Source: Rutstroemia sp. NJR-2017a BVV2 (Eukaryota; Ascomycota; Leotiomycetes; Helotiales; Rutstroemiaceae). Taken from it: a stretch of 64,000 nt of DNA. Of the stretch, positions 24,767 to 35,536 are shown one piece after another. Position 1 is the stretch's first letter, and every line of letters starts with the position of its first letter. Under the pieces are notes generated by a model, which did no database searches, was not told the origin of the DNA, and was given only the letters and a program-made list of their open reading frames with translations. The stretch covers positions 625,001 through 689,000 of the forward strand of contig NJPS01000004.1 of assembly GCA_002946415.1 (NCBI GenBank), in the 5' to 3' direction. The position numbers were made by a program, and so were the translations under genes.

Positions 24767-26481
24767 ATGACCCTCTCCCAAGAATCCTTCATCCCCTACT
24801 CCGTCACCAAACCCAAACCCTGCATCTCATCCGGCGTCCCGTTCCCACAGGCCGTCGCCCACCACCTCATCCATACCCTCAAAGCACACAAACCGTATCT
24901 CATTGTTTCGAAATCGATCAGCAAGACGCAGGACTTTGTAAAGTTGAAAAGAGCCCTGAATGACGCTGAACATGGACTCGAGATCGCGGGTATCAGGTTC
25001 GGCATCAGCAGCCATACCCCTTGGGAGGAGGTCCTCGAGGTGGTCAGGGATGCGAGGGAGTGTGGTGCAGATGCGCTTGTTACCCTCGGCGCGGGGAGTT
25101 TGACGGATGGCGGGAAGGTGATTGCGTTGGTGAGTTTATATTTTTTGTTCTTTTGGTCCGGCGCGGTGGGTGAAGTATATATGGAAAAGTCACGAGTCGC
25201 TAACACCATCCCCATCCAGGCCCTCGCAAACAACGCCTCAACACACGACGAGCTAGCCCAGCTTTCCGCCGATGAGGTGGAACGCAGCGGGAGGAAAGTC
25301 AACCCGTGTCAGGTCCCCATGATCAACATCCCGACCTCGCTATCCGGAGGCGAGTACTCGTCGCTTGCAGGAGTGACAGACGAGCAGAGTAGGGAGAAGG
25401 TGATGTTCCTGCACGGGGACATGGGCGCGGAGATCGTAGTGCTGGATCCGCAGCTGTGTGAGAGCACGCCGGAGAGGGTGTGGTTGAGTTCGGGGATTCG
25501 CGCGGTTGATCATTGTGTAGAGGGACTGGGGTATCTGGGGCGGGAGGGCAGGGAGGATGGGGTCGAGGAGTTTAGGAAGGGGTTGAGATTGTTGGTGCCG
25601 AGTTTGTTGGTTACGAAGACGGAGAAGGAGAATGCGGACGCGAGGATGAAGAGTATGTGGGGGGTGGTGGAGGCGATGAAGGGGTTGGGGAATGGGGTGC
25701 AGATGGGGGCGAGTCATGGGATGGGGCATCAGTTGGGGCCGTTTGGAGTGGGTCATGGGGAGACGAGGTGAGTTTGGATTTCTTTGCGTGCTTTACTTGC
25801 TGGATGCTGCATGTTTTGGTGGGTGGGGGATTTGTTCTTCATCATTGGCTCCAAGTCATCTTTCTTGGTTCTCTAACCCTTTTTATTGTCTTGCTCTCCC
25901 CCCTTTTTTTTAAAGGGAAGCATGTTGCTACCGAGACGTCAAGTGACGTTTCGCCTTTTTAGATTTGGATTGTGTCCATTTCCTAGCACAATCTTGCTTT
26001 TAACATGTCTTTTTTTTACACTCTCTAGCATGTCCGTTGGAAATCAGACCCAGCTCAACACTATATCCCCCACCACAATTCCACACCCACCTACTAACCC
26101 CCTCCCTATAGCTGCATCTTCCTCCCCCAGGTCCTAAAATTCAACGCCCGCCACGCCCCCTCCACCAGCAACCCATCTCACGTCCTCGACCCCCAAAAAG
26201 CCATCCTCTCCCTGCTCTGGGCCGAAACCCCCGTCAAAAGCGTTCTAGAAAAAAGAGGTCTCTCGCAAGAAACAGCCGACGCAGGCGATGTCATCGGAGC
26301 CATAGTCGACGAGTTGGGGTTGCCGAGAACACTGAAGGATGTGGGTGTGGGAAGAGATAAGTTCGATGCGCTGACGAAGAATTGTCTTAAGGATAGGTGG
26401 TTGGCTACGAATCCGGTGCCGGTCACGACGAAGGAACAGGTGAGGGAGATTTTGGAAATGTGCGCGGGGGATGGGAAGTAG
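24767..26481 (+). CDS. Iron-containing alcohol dehydrogenase / maleylacetate reductase-like
   Basis: NAD(P)-dependent oxidoreductase of the group III alcohol dehydrogenase fold; closest in look to maleylacetate reductase, which acts in aromatic breakdown. Exons 24767-25129, 25220-25767 and 26112-26481; 426 residues. The Rossmann part has DALVTLGAGSLTDGGKVIAL and NIPTSLSGGEYSSLAGVTD; the metal site is suggested by GIRAVDHCVEG, ASHGMGHQLG and GVGHGETSC with the expected D, H, H, H order. Exon 2 to exon 3 is joined by a 344-base intron, far longer than other introns in the window; the acceptor at 26111 is chosen because it restores GETSCIFLPQVLKFNAR. The true substrate is not clear from sequence. 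GC content of the coding part is high, with G-ending codons in exon 2. Confidence 0.82.
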
Positions 26482-29463
26482 GGTTGGGGATTGGATGAGA
26501 GGGAAGTTGAAAGGAGATGGAGGGGTTGATTACTTGCTTGGTTCTTAGGCCCCTCTTTGCGCTAAAGATCGCGTGAGAAGCATCTGTATTATTGACTTAA
26601 TGTACTTCGTACTCGTCCATTTAAAAGTTGTAATAAAGCGCAATACGACTTTGCAGCAACCACCCGTTGAAAGACAAGTCCCAGGAGGCGATTGACTCTC
26701 TCGTCTTGTCTTGTGAAACTAGTGATCGGTAGTATAACTGAGCTATTCTGGCACTGGGAAAACCCCTTTCTCTGTGACGGAGCCTTCCTTACTTTGCAAA
26801 TGTTGCCTGAGCTTATCTCGCCAGACTCCAAGATTCTGCGGAGGTGATTCATAGAGCTTCTTTGCAAGGTCCGCTTGTACAGCCGCAAGCACTGCAGCAG
26901 GACCACACTATTTGCTAGACTCATTTATGCTTCTAAACCTAAAGATTTGAATAGGAGCGTCTGTACTTCCGTATTCTGTAGATTAACCGAATAGCATAGT
27001 GTGTAGAGAGAGGTTCGGCTGTATTACCCAGTCCATCTTTACTCCGTATGAGTTTGACTGAAACTGCCCGTATATAGCTGGCATTCGATACGAAAGCTCG
27101 GATAGACCACAAGGGGGGATACGCACCATCCGCGGTACTTACCTGGATGTAGAGTATCCACCTTTGTTACTATATTGGACGATGCACTGACACATAGAGT
27201 AGGCCTTGGCGGTAAATACCCAGATGCTCTCATGTTGAGTGGCAGGAAGCTGATGGAGGAATGTTGGCTCACCGGTATAGGATCGTTGGAGAGTTAGAGA
27301 CCACAATCATGTAGTACCAACCAACAGTTGGTACCCTGTTGTTCAGTAAACCCCAGTCGAGCGTCCCAGTCATCACACCACTCTTCTGCCGGCACCTCAA
27401 CATGCATATCGCAAACGATATGCAGAGCACTCCTTGGTTTATCACACCACGAATCATGCACAATGAATGTCCTCTTCCTCAAAACTCACGCAGTCAGTGC
27501 CTGCATCCCCAACCACCAACACTAACCCCAATGCACCGAATCAAGTTCATCTCAACAAAGTAATCGAGAATGTTCCCCACAACCCAATTCTCCCCAGCCT
27601 CACATTTCTCATTCTCGACAGTATCTATGCGAACGACAACGCGAGGGATCCTGCTTGTTGATGATAAGAACCAACCTGCTATCCGAGTTGGGACCGCATC
27701 CATCTGAATCCCGGAGATTGACAGACGGAGAACCTAGTGACTTACTGCATTTTCCACCCACCAGTCTCAGTAACCTACCGAAGAGGGCAGTGCCGAGACA
27801 TACATACGCGGGAAAGCGTGGGGAGATCTGCGATCTGTTTTATCAGTGAGCGCGATCTGCATTCTTTGTGTTACAGTAGTACTGTAAAGTCTGCAAGGAG
27901 AAGTACTGCCGAGGAGAGTATATTTCGTGTGAAGGGATGAGCTAATTTTGGCCAGCAGCTGTCAGGAGAGACTCGCAGGTCAGACCACTTGAGTTTAGCA
28001 TGATTCTCTGACCAGAAGGTGAACCGGTTGCTCAATCAGTCATTTCCGACCACGTTTGAGGTTAATCGTTCTTCAGCCAACCAATGTGCGGTCTGGAGCA
28101 GGTGGGATAATAGATAGTGCAGGACGAAGTGGGGGGGGGAAGAAGAAAAAAATGAAAAATGAAAATGAGGGTATTCGCACTTCGGCCGTATTCGGTTCGT
28201 ATTCGCGAGAAAAATACGGATGGATACGCTCGTACTTCGTACGGCTTAAGTTAGGTCTTTCGACATATATTATCCACACGTGATAGATGCGTTGACTGTA
28301 CTACTGTACTCTTAAAAATCATCCTATTTTTAAGGCCCTTGTGATGAGCGGTATGCAAAGGGCACATCTATTTTCACATGAAGCAGCTGCCTACGTACAA
28401 CCCCGTCTTTCCCCTTCTGAAATACCATCGAGATTCGAGGAGAAAGTGTCTGACGACAGCGAATGTTGATCCTGCTGTTTCCTGCAATTGTTTGACGTTA
28501 AGATCTCCCTCGTGGCAAATCCAGCTACAGGAGATTAAGTAAGATTACTGACTCTCGCTCCCCCGCTAGGCGTATATCGGGACTCAGCTCTCGATCCCAA
28601 ATAGGCATTCTTCTAGAGCCAGCCCCTGGGAGACTGACGAGACATCCTCCGTGCGTGCACTTTTGACACAACCAACACTCGGCACAGCAAATTCAGGAGC
28701 CAGATCCTTCTTTTGCGTTTTTGCTGTCGCTGCAGGACCTGACACGTTCGGGGCACTAATTTTAGCCGAAGCTATTGGTCTTTTTGAACGAAAAAATCTG
28801 CTTCGTAGAACGAAAAGAAGAAGAAAAAACAGCCCACTGTACGAGTAGTTTTGCTGTAGGAACGCAGAATAAACAAAGGAAAAGAACACTACGAAGTACT
28901 TACCAATCACACGTGGAGTTTCCTCCTCCACCTCGGACTACGGGAAACGGATCTCGGACTCGCAAACCAGCTTTGTGGGCTCTGACGGATTTACGGACTC
29001 AGCCTTGCGCCGATCCCGCGTATAGAGAAGAGCGTATTGGAGCGTACTGTAAAACGTGCCTGTGGGAACACCCCCCCTGGCTTATGTGATGAACCCATGA
29101 ATCACCGAGACAAAGTGGAGTTGACGTAGCCCTAGATCCTTCGATTTTTCCTTTGTCCTCATGATTTTTTGATTACTCGTGCATACCATACTGTACTTTG
29201 TAGTTTAGTCTGCACCGCACCAGATCAGACTAGGCTCCGTGGAGGCACATGAGAGGGGGGAGCAGTTATTAATATAAGGGACCATGGCTGCTGTTGACAT
29301 AAATATGCTTACTTCGACTTACCGACAATTTGGGAGCTAGATACTCATACAAAGTACATATCATCAAGCCGTATCGAAGATTACATGAAGCGTGCAGTTG
29401 CTCGCTCGATATCAACCATCTGATCGAACATCAACCAAAGAACAGAGGAAAAAATAGTTCACG
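26482..29463. other. 3 kb gene-poor region
   Basis: No supported gene. Holds copies of a short word built on TACTTCGTA/TACGAAGTA (26602-26612, 28232-28242, 28890-28899). No terminal repeats, transposase or reverse transcriptase frame found by eye. Confidence 0.5.
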
Positions 29464-29859
29464 ATGGGCAACACAAGCTCTTCACCAAACCACCGCCATG
29501 AATCCAGCAGAGGCATCAGAGACCGATGTCCTTCGAAAAGACAATCAAGAACCAACTCTGACCTCTCAGATTCCACAACCTCCACCTCCACATCATCCCC
29601 ATCATCCCCATCATCCCCATCCTCCGGCCCACGATCACGCAAATCATTCTCCTCACTCTCGAGAGGTTCATCTCCATCCTCACCACGAAAAGCACACAGA
29701 AATCGATCGCTAAATGCCTCGGACAATATACGAGACCGGGGGAGAGTGGACGTGGAGCAAGTGAAGACTCCGATCCGCATGGGCTATCCATACTACGAAG
29801 AACTCATGGTACCAGACAAGGGAGGAAAGAAGAAGAAGCGCAGGAGTTTTCGGAGCTAG
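29464..29859 (+). CDS. Small Ser-rich protein, possibly N-myristoylated
   Basis: A single frame of 131 residues that I do not recognise. It starts MGNTSSSPN, a good match to the N-myristoylation pattern (Gly2, Ser/Thr at 6), then a Ser/Thr/Pro-rich low-complexity stretch with three copies of a 9-base unit at 29592-29618 (coding SSP repeats), then a less biased end: RVDVEQVKTPIRMGYPYYEE, LMVPDKGGKKKKRRSFRS. The basic end plus a lipid anchor would suit a membrane-surface protein. The frame lies isolated in gene-poor DNA and no intron is needed. Real gene status is likely but not proven; similar MGNxxS small proteins are common in filamentous fungi. Confidence 0.55.
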   Translation: MGNTSSSPNHRHESSRGIRDRCPSKRQSRTNSDLSDSTTSTSTSSPSSPSSPSSGPRSRKSFSSLSRGSSPSSPRKAHRNRSLNASDNIRDRGRVDVEQVKTPIRMGYPYYEELMVPDKGGKKKKRRSFRS

Positions 29860-32040
29860 ACCTCGGTGCGGTTAACAGGCGAGGTGCTCATTGGTCAGAG
29901 GAGGTATACGGAGAAATCTGGGCGGATGTTAACGGGATCGGAGGCGGGTTGTCGTATGAATTGACTTTGGAGTGGGAATGAAGATCGGAATGAAGAGCGG
30001 AGCGGAAAAGACGGACGATGTTTATGATACCCACCTCATTCTGCATATTGGCGTTACAGGCATCTGTGGACTATGGACCACAAAGGCCATTTGCTCCTAA
30101 CTTTCTTTTGTACAAATTCATTCTTTGAGCCATCTCATGCTGTTCCTACTTGATATTATTTTGTTGATTGTGATATTATTATTCCGGCTGGATGGCTCAA
30201 TCAGCTCATGAGACAAATGCTGAACGCTTCATATTGCGAGTTTCGGAAGTCGAGCATATGTAGTTTTGCCGATTAAATGGGCCTAGCGGTCACTGCAGTC
30301 CCTAACGTCGCTCCGAAAACCGTCGTCAAATCCGTTTCCGCATATCGCATCTTTCCCCGGCGATGAAATCCTTTTGCTACGAGCAGGAAAAAACCTGCCA
30401 GCAAGACTGCGGCTGGGTACGTGCCCTACAAGTAGGTTGCTCGGGGAACAAGACCGTTGAGAATGTCTCAGCCGGTAGACGACTACATGCTAGGACTCGT
30501 ATCAACCGATACTGGTTGGACATCTCCCAAGAGGACTTCTCAAGGTTGACTGCTTCGATGAATGGGCCTCCTTCCCGCGAACAGCCTGGCCATTGCTTCT
30601 CCGTGCTCGCACCGCAAGTATGCAATCTTTTGGCAAATTGCTGTCCATACTCTTCACTGAGATACGTTCACGTAAGGAGCCAAGCTGCGCCTCTTCCTTC
30701 TCTTCACGTAAAATAGAATGCTTCGAAGTTTCGAAGTACCCACTGTTAGGGCGGTGACGGTAGCATGCCAAATGCGAAGCCGGTATAGAGACGCAAGTAG
30801 TGAAGCTCTTGAGGATTGTATCGCGACGCTTCAGCCCTGCCTTTGGCGCATGCTGTATTCTTGACAATGCCCAGGGAGAGTCAACTCAAGGTTCTGGCCA
30901 TGTTGACACAATTGATTCCCACCTGCAGCAAAGGAAAGGCACCGAGCCGTATGAAGGAGTTGATGGCCAACTCTGCCTCACCAAGCAAGACGCGAGAAAG
31001 CTCACGTACTTTAGGAGATGGGACGAAACCTGGCCCCCATATCCAGATTTGTTGCCCTAACGGTTCTCCACGCCATGGCCAGGGTAGGTGCAATGGGTCT
31101 TGCAAAGCAGATCGTTGATGTGCACTGTAAAGATTGAAGAACCTTGGTTCGAGGATCGCAGATATCAGATGCATTACATTTACTTTTACAGAACATTCGG
31201 ATTCGGCGAGCAAAAATGATCTATGACATCCTTGGCTGAGTGGAGTAAGGTTGAGAGTGAAAGAAGCAGAGTAGCTAAAAGTCCGGTCAGGCGCCCCTTC
31301 TACTTACTAAGAGAAAACGTTACACCACCCAAAGTCTACCGGCTACCAGTAGAACTTCACCGGGTATGTGCTAAAAACGTTCGTTTAGCTCCCGCTCGTT
31401 TTAATTCGGATCTGCGGTCAGCGATCAACACGAGATAATATGGCAGTAACCCCTCAAATTCCTGTTTTCGTACACAAGATGCTGACTGCACACGCTCCAA
31501 AGACAAGGGAAGCCTTCAAGTTAGGCAACCGAGAATTCGCTCGCATGGAACTATTTGATGCGACGTCTTGAGACGGCGATGATCTGCGAGCAGTACGTTC
31601 AATCGGGTGCTGTGGAGACAAATTTATGCTTACTGGAAGGGTTCTGCACGCAAGCCACCTTCGTGCACGGGAGTCTTGGCGTTCGTTTTTCTGGATTTGG
31701 GTTGTATTTCGTTCGGTTAAGTGGGGGAGTTTGCGTGAGCTACTCAGCCCAGGAGACTTCGCAGAACTTTTTGTGAAGAGTTACCAATAGCATGACCAAT
31801 TGGCTGGACATTGTCGACACAATCCGATGAAAAAGATGGCTTTCTCGGATTCCTTCAATACTCGGTAGCTGAATGCTTTATATGAACTGACATCATCGTG
31901 CTCTATGCTTCTAGTTCTGCTACCTATAACGGCTGCTATTATGGCTTAGAATTCTGGACCCAATCAACGGGGATACCTCCTGGGAAGGATGAATGATGAA
32001 TGATGGACCATGTAAACGCAAAAGTGCGGAGATTGGAAGT
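29860..32040. other. 2.2 kb gene-poor region
   Basis: Only short open frames with no motif and no sensible splice pattern. No repeat or RNA gene seen. Confidence 0.5.
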
Positions 32041-32041
32041 G

Positions 32042-32049
32042 TATATAAA
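32042..32049 (+). promoter_or_regulatory. TATA box of the FAD oxidase gene
   Basis: TATATAAA about 95 bases before the start codon, a normal spacing for a regulated fungal gene. Confidence 0.5.
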
Positions 32050-32142
32050 TGCTCCGTCCCCATTGATCGAGTTCTGCGATACGTGTTTGTACCATACTTT
32101 AGAAATCCGCAGAGGTGTCTCTTTGCAAATTTCATACTCGCC

Positions 32143-33671
32143 ATGCGGTTCTCGGTGCTCCCTACACTTATCACAGTAGCTACTGCTGCTGTGGTACCCG
32201 AACGACGAAACCTGATTGATACTATAGATCAGGACATAGGAAAGACGCTTTCTGGAAGTGATGTTTGTCAACAAATCGCCAGCAATGTTACTGGCAATGT
32301 CTACTATCCCTTGAGCCTTAGCTTTGCCAGTGACACGGATCATTATATGACTTCTTCCTCACAGACACCCATGTGTGTTGTTGAGGTTGCAAATGCTCAG
32401 GATGTCTCAAATATTCTGAAGATCGTAGCAGCTACCCGGACTCCGTTCGCTGTGAAGTCTGGCGGCCATGCTTCCAACCCTGGATTTTCTAGCACCACAG
32501 GGGTCTTCATTTCCTTGGTCAAGATGAATCAAGTCGTACTCTCGGATGACAAGAGTACTGTAGAAATTGGTACTGGAAACGTAAGTTCTCGCGCCCCTGT
32601 TGCCACCGGACAATACTAACTTGACGATAGCGCTGGACTGATATCTACTCTGACCTTGACGGCTCGGGTGTCAATGTCGTAGGAGGTCGTGTCGTCGGTC
32701 CAGGTGTTGGAGGATTCTCGCTAGGTGGTGGTTACTCATGGTTGAGCAACCAATATGGACTCACGTGCGACAACGTCGTTTCTTACAACCTTGTCCTTCC
32801 CAACGGCACCATAACAACAGTTGATTCTTCCAACGCCGATTTATTCTTTGCGTTGAAAGGAGGATTGAACCGATTCGGAATCGTGACCAGCATCATTTTC
32901 AAGACCGTTCCCCAGCCAAACATGGTCTATGGTGGTATCCAAATCTATGGCATCGATGCTATACCCGCTCTTATTAATGCGACGGATGTGTTCCAAAGAA
33001 TGAACACGGACCCAAAAGCACAGGTGATACTCACCATCAACGGTGGCATTCTCGCCGGTGCTATACTTATACTTTTCTATGACGGACCCACAAGACCTGC
33101 AGCATTCACTCCATATGACGAAGCTGGACTAGCAATCGCTTCCATTGTCAAAACCCAGTCGTTTGCAGACTTCTCCACCGTCACACCTTCAAACCTCCAA
33201 GCTGGTCATCGAGGCGCGTTTCACACCATGATGACGACTGGCCTTACGACAAACTTCATGAATGCAGTCTATAATGAATCATCTTTCTATGGTGCCTTCG
33301 CTCTCCTTCGTGGAGGAACTTTCCTCTCCTACGACATCGAGCCCTTCGGAAACTACGGTCAATATGCCACAGATTCCGCCTTCCCGCACGGAAACTCACC
33401 ACTACCTCTCAATCTTTATTACTCTTGGACACTTTCAACTGATGATGCTTACTGGAGAGGTATCATCCAGCAGAGTATTGACCATTTGACAGAAGTAGCC
33501 AAAGCTGAGGGCATTTACAGTGAAGAGACGCCTGCGTATCCAAACTACGCGTTGAGTACCTACAGCGGTAGCCAAATCTATGGAGCCAAGAATGCTGCGC
33601 GACTAAGAAATATTCGTGAGCAATATGACCCTGATGGAGTGATGTTGCTGGCGGGAGGTTTCAACATCTAG
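32143..33671 (+). CDS. Secreted FAD-linked oxidase, berberine bridge enzyme-like
   Basis: FAD-dependent oxidase of the PCMH/BBE type; members oxidise sugars, alcohols or secondary-metabolite intermediates. Exons 32143-32580 and 32631-33671 (intron with a perfect TACTAAC branch site) give 492 residues. A signal peptide is likely at 1-17 (MRFSVLPTLITVATAAV). The FAD domain shows FAVKSGGHASNPG, whose His is the usual covalent flavin site, and GPGVGGFSLGGGYSWLSNQYG. The second covalent Cys of bicovalent BBEs appears to be missing: VNVVGGRVVGPGVGG carries V/G where Cys is expected. Several N-x-S/T sites suit a secreted protein. The C-terminal BBE motif is RLRNIREQYDPDGVM. The gene sits alone, not in an obvious biosynthetic cluster. 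Confidence 0.88.
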
Positions 33672-34095
33672 GGAATTGTGGTTGAATTGACGTCAGAACT
33701 AAGATGCCCCAACCGGTCTTAAGAAACAAAATAGACAGATAAATTATGTATGGAATTTTAATGAAAACGGCCAAGTACATAGATTAATAATCCAAATAAT
33801 AAGAATACAAGTTTAATCATAACGCAAACCAAAATTTACATTTTTTGGTAAAGTGATTGTAACTTGTGTTATGCGATTTTGAAGAATTTCTCATGTTCCA
33901 TCGCAAAGTAACAAGCTTGTTCCGACCAAAAATCAAGCTCTAAACATCCCAGCCAATCAGAAGCCACACCATCGTAATCCCAGATACGTTACCGAACAAC
34001 CTCAAATTTCAACCCAGCTCAATTCCGAATCCACCCTACAGAGTTCCAATCAATCCCACCACCTACCACCCTCTCCTCTCACCACCCACTACACG
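33672..34095. promoter_or_regulatory. Upstream region of Rieske gene with CCAATCA box
   Basis: CCAATCA at 33953-33959, about 140 bases before the start codon. The preceding part is AT-rich 3' flank of the oxidase gene. HAP/CBC control is inferred from the word and from the gene's role. Confidence 0.45.
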
Positions 34096-35123
34096 ATGGC
34101 CTCACTCATCGCCTCACGCGCAATGCTGCGCTCTGTGCCACGCACAATTTCGAAGACTGGCTTGCGCGCCCTGTCGACCACCACTCCAGCCAAAGCCGGT
34201 GCGTCCGCCGACGCTACCTCGTCGAGAACCACTACCAATGACTTCAACAAGATCCCCGACTTCAGCAGATACAAGAGCAAGAAGACGGGCGTGCAGAATC
34301 TAGTTTACTCGTACTTTATGGTGGGCGCTATGGGTGCTTTGACTGCGGCGGGGGCGAAGGCTACTGTGCAAGGTATGTTGTGCATTTTGTTTTGTGCGGG
34401 TGGAAGGCAGGATATAAAACGACTTTGGGGTATGGCATGAGGAACTGGGGAAGCATTGAGAAGGGAGGATGGGTGTATAGTTGAGACAGCAGATGGGGTG
34501 CAATTGGAGAAGTGACTTTGCGGTGCTGCGGAATACTAATGCAGAATTACAGATTTCCTTGTTAACATGTCTGCATCCGCCGATGTCTTGGCCATGGCCA
34601 AGGTCGAAGTTGACCTGAATGCCATCCCAGAAGGCAAGAACGTACGTGCTTCCCCTCATCAGTATTCAATACTGGTCATTTATCATAGCAACAATACTAA
34701 CCTATCCAAAAACAGGTCATCATCAAGTGGCGTGGTAAGCCCGTCTTTATCCGACACCGAACTGAAGAAGAAATCAAGGAAGCCGAGAACGTCAAGGTCG
34801 AGTCACTGAGAGATCCACAAGCCGACGCCGACCGTGTTAAGAAGCCGGAATGGTTGGTTATGGTTGGTATGTACTTCGCATTCCTTTCCGGAAACGTCTT
34901 ATAATAGGAAGAATATATCATACTAACAAGCAACCAAATAGGTGTCTGCACACATCTTGGATGTGTCCCCATCGGTGAAGCCGGTGACTACGGTGGATGG
35001 TTCTGTCCCTGCCACGGATCTCACTACGATATTTCTGGACGTATAAGAAAAGGACCCGCTCCACTGAACTTGGAGATTCCGGAATACGACTTCCCTGAAG
35101 ACGGATCTTTGGTTATTGGTTAA
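34096..35123 (+). CDS. RIP1: Rieske iron-sulfur subunit of cytochrome bc1 complex
   Basis: Complex III subunit that passes electrons from ubiquinol to cytochrome c1 through a 2Fe-2S cluster. Exons 34096-34372, 34553-34641, 34716-34866 and 34942-35123; 232 residues. N-terminal presequence ([20 protein letters not shown]) fits mitochondrial import; one membrane helix follows ([20 protein letters not shown]). The hinge region reads [17 protein letters not shown]. Cluster ligands are in VCTHLGCVP and [10 protein letters not shown], including the extra Cys pair that forms the disulfide. C-terminus [15 protein letters not shown] is typical. All four exon joins keep the frame and the cluster motif follows directly after intron 3. 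Confidence 0.96.
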
Positions 35124-35536
35124 AATGCTGGAAGGAATGGAAGATGGTGAACTTGTAGTTGTATGCAGTGGGGAGGGGAGACCCCTGGAAAGGACGAGAT
35201 AGAGAGAAACTTTGGAGCTTTGCCGCTTTTTAGATGGGGAGGAGCGTGTATTGGCCTCTGTACAAAAGATCAGAAATGATATTGCCTCAAAAAAGAACCA
35301 GTTTCCCATATATCCTTCGCGGTCATGATGTCATTTGTGTTTTAAGGGATCTAAAACATGCGTTTCAACCCTCGTCTGGTTATAGAGGGGTCCGCTAGAA
35401 AATCAGATTTGTTCGAGCCACTATGCAATAGCTATCAATGAATACAGGTAATGCTTTCTATTCATTCACTTTCATAACCCGTAATGTTACATGCTCAATC
35501 ATGCCATAATCATTTCTCATCTATTAGATCAAATCA
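35124..35536. other. Convergent 3' intergenic region
   Basis: 410 bases between the Rieske and TCP-1 alpha gene ends. Nothing notable. Confidence 0.6.

Noticed and set aside
30363..30716. 117-codon open frame on the plus strand in the gene-poor region
   Set aside because: Residue pattern is not protein-like in any way I can defend, and no family or splice structure is visible.
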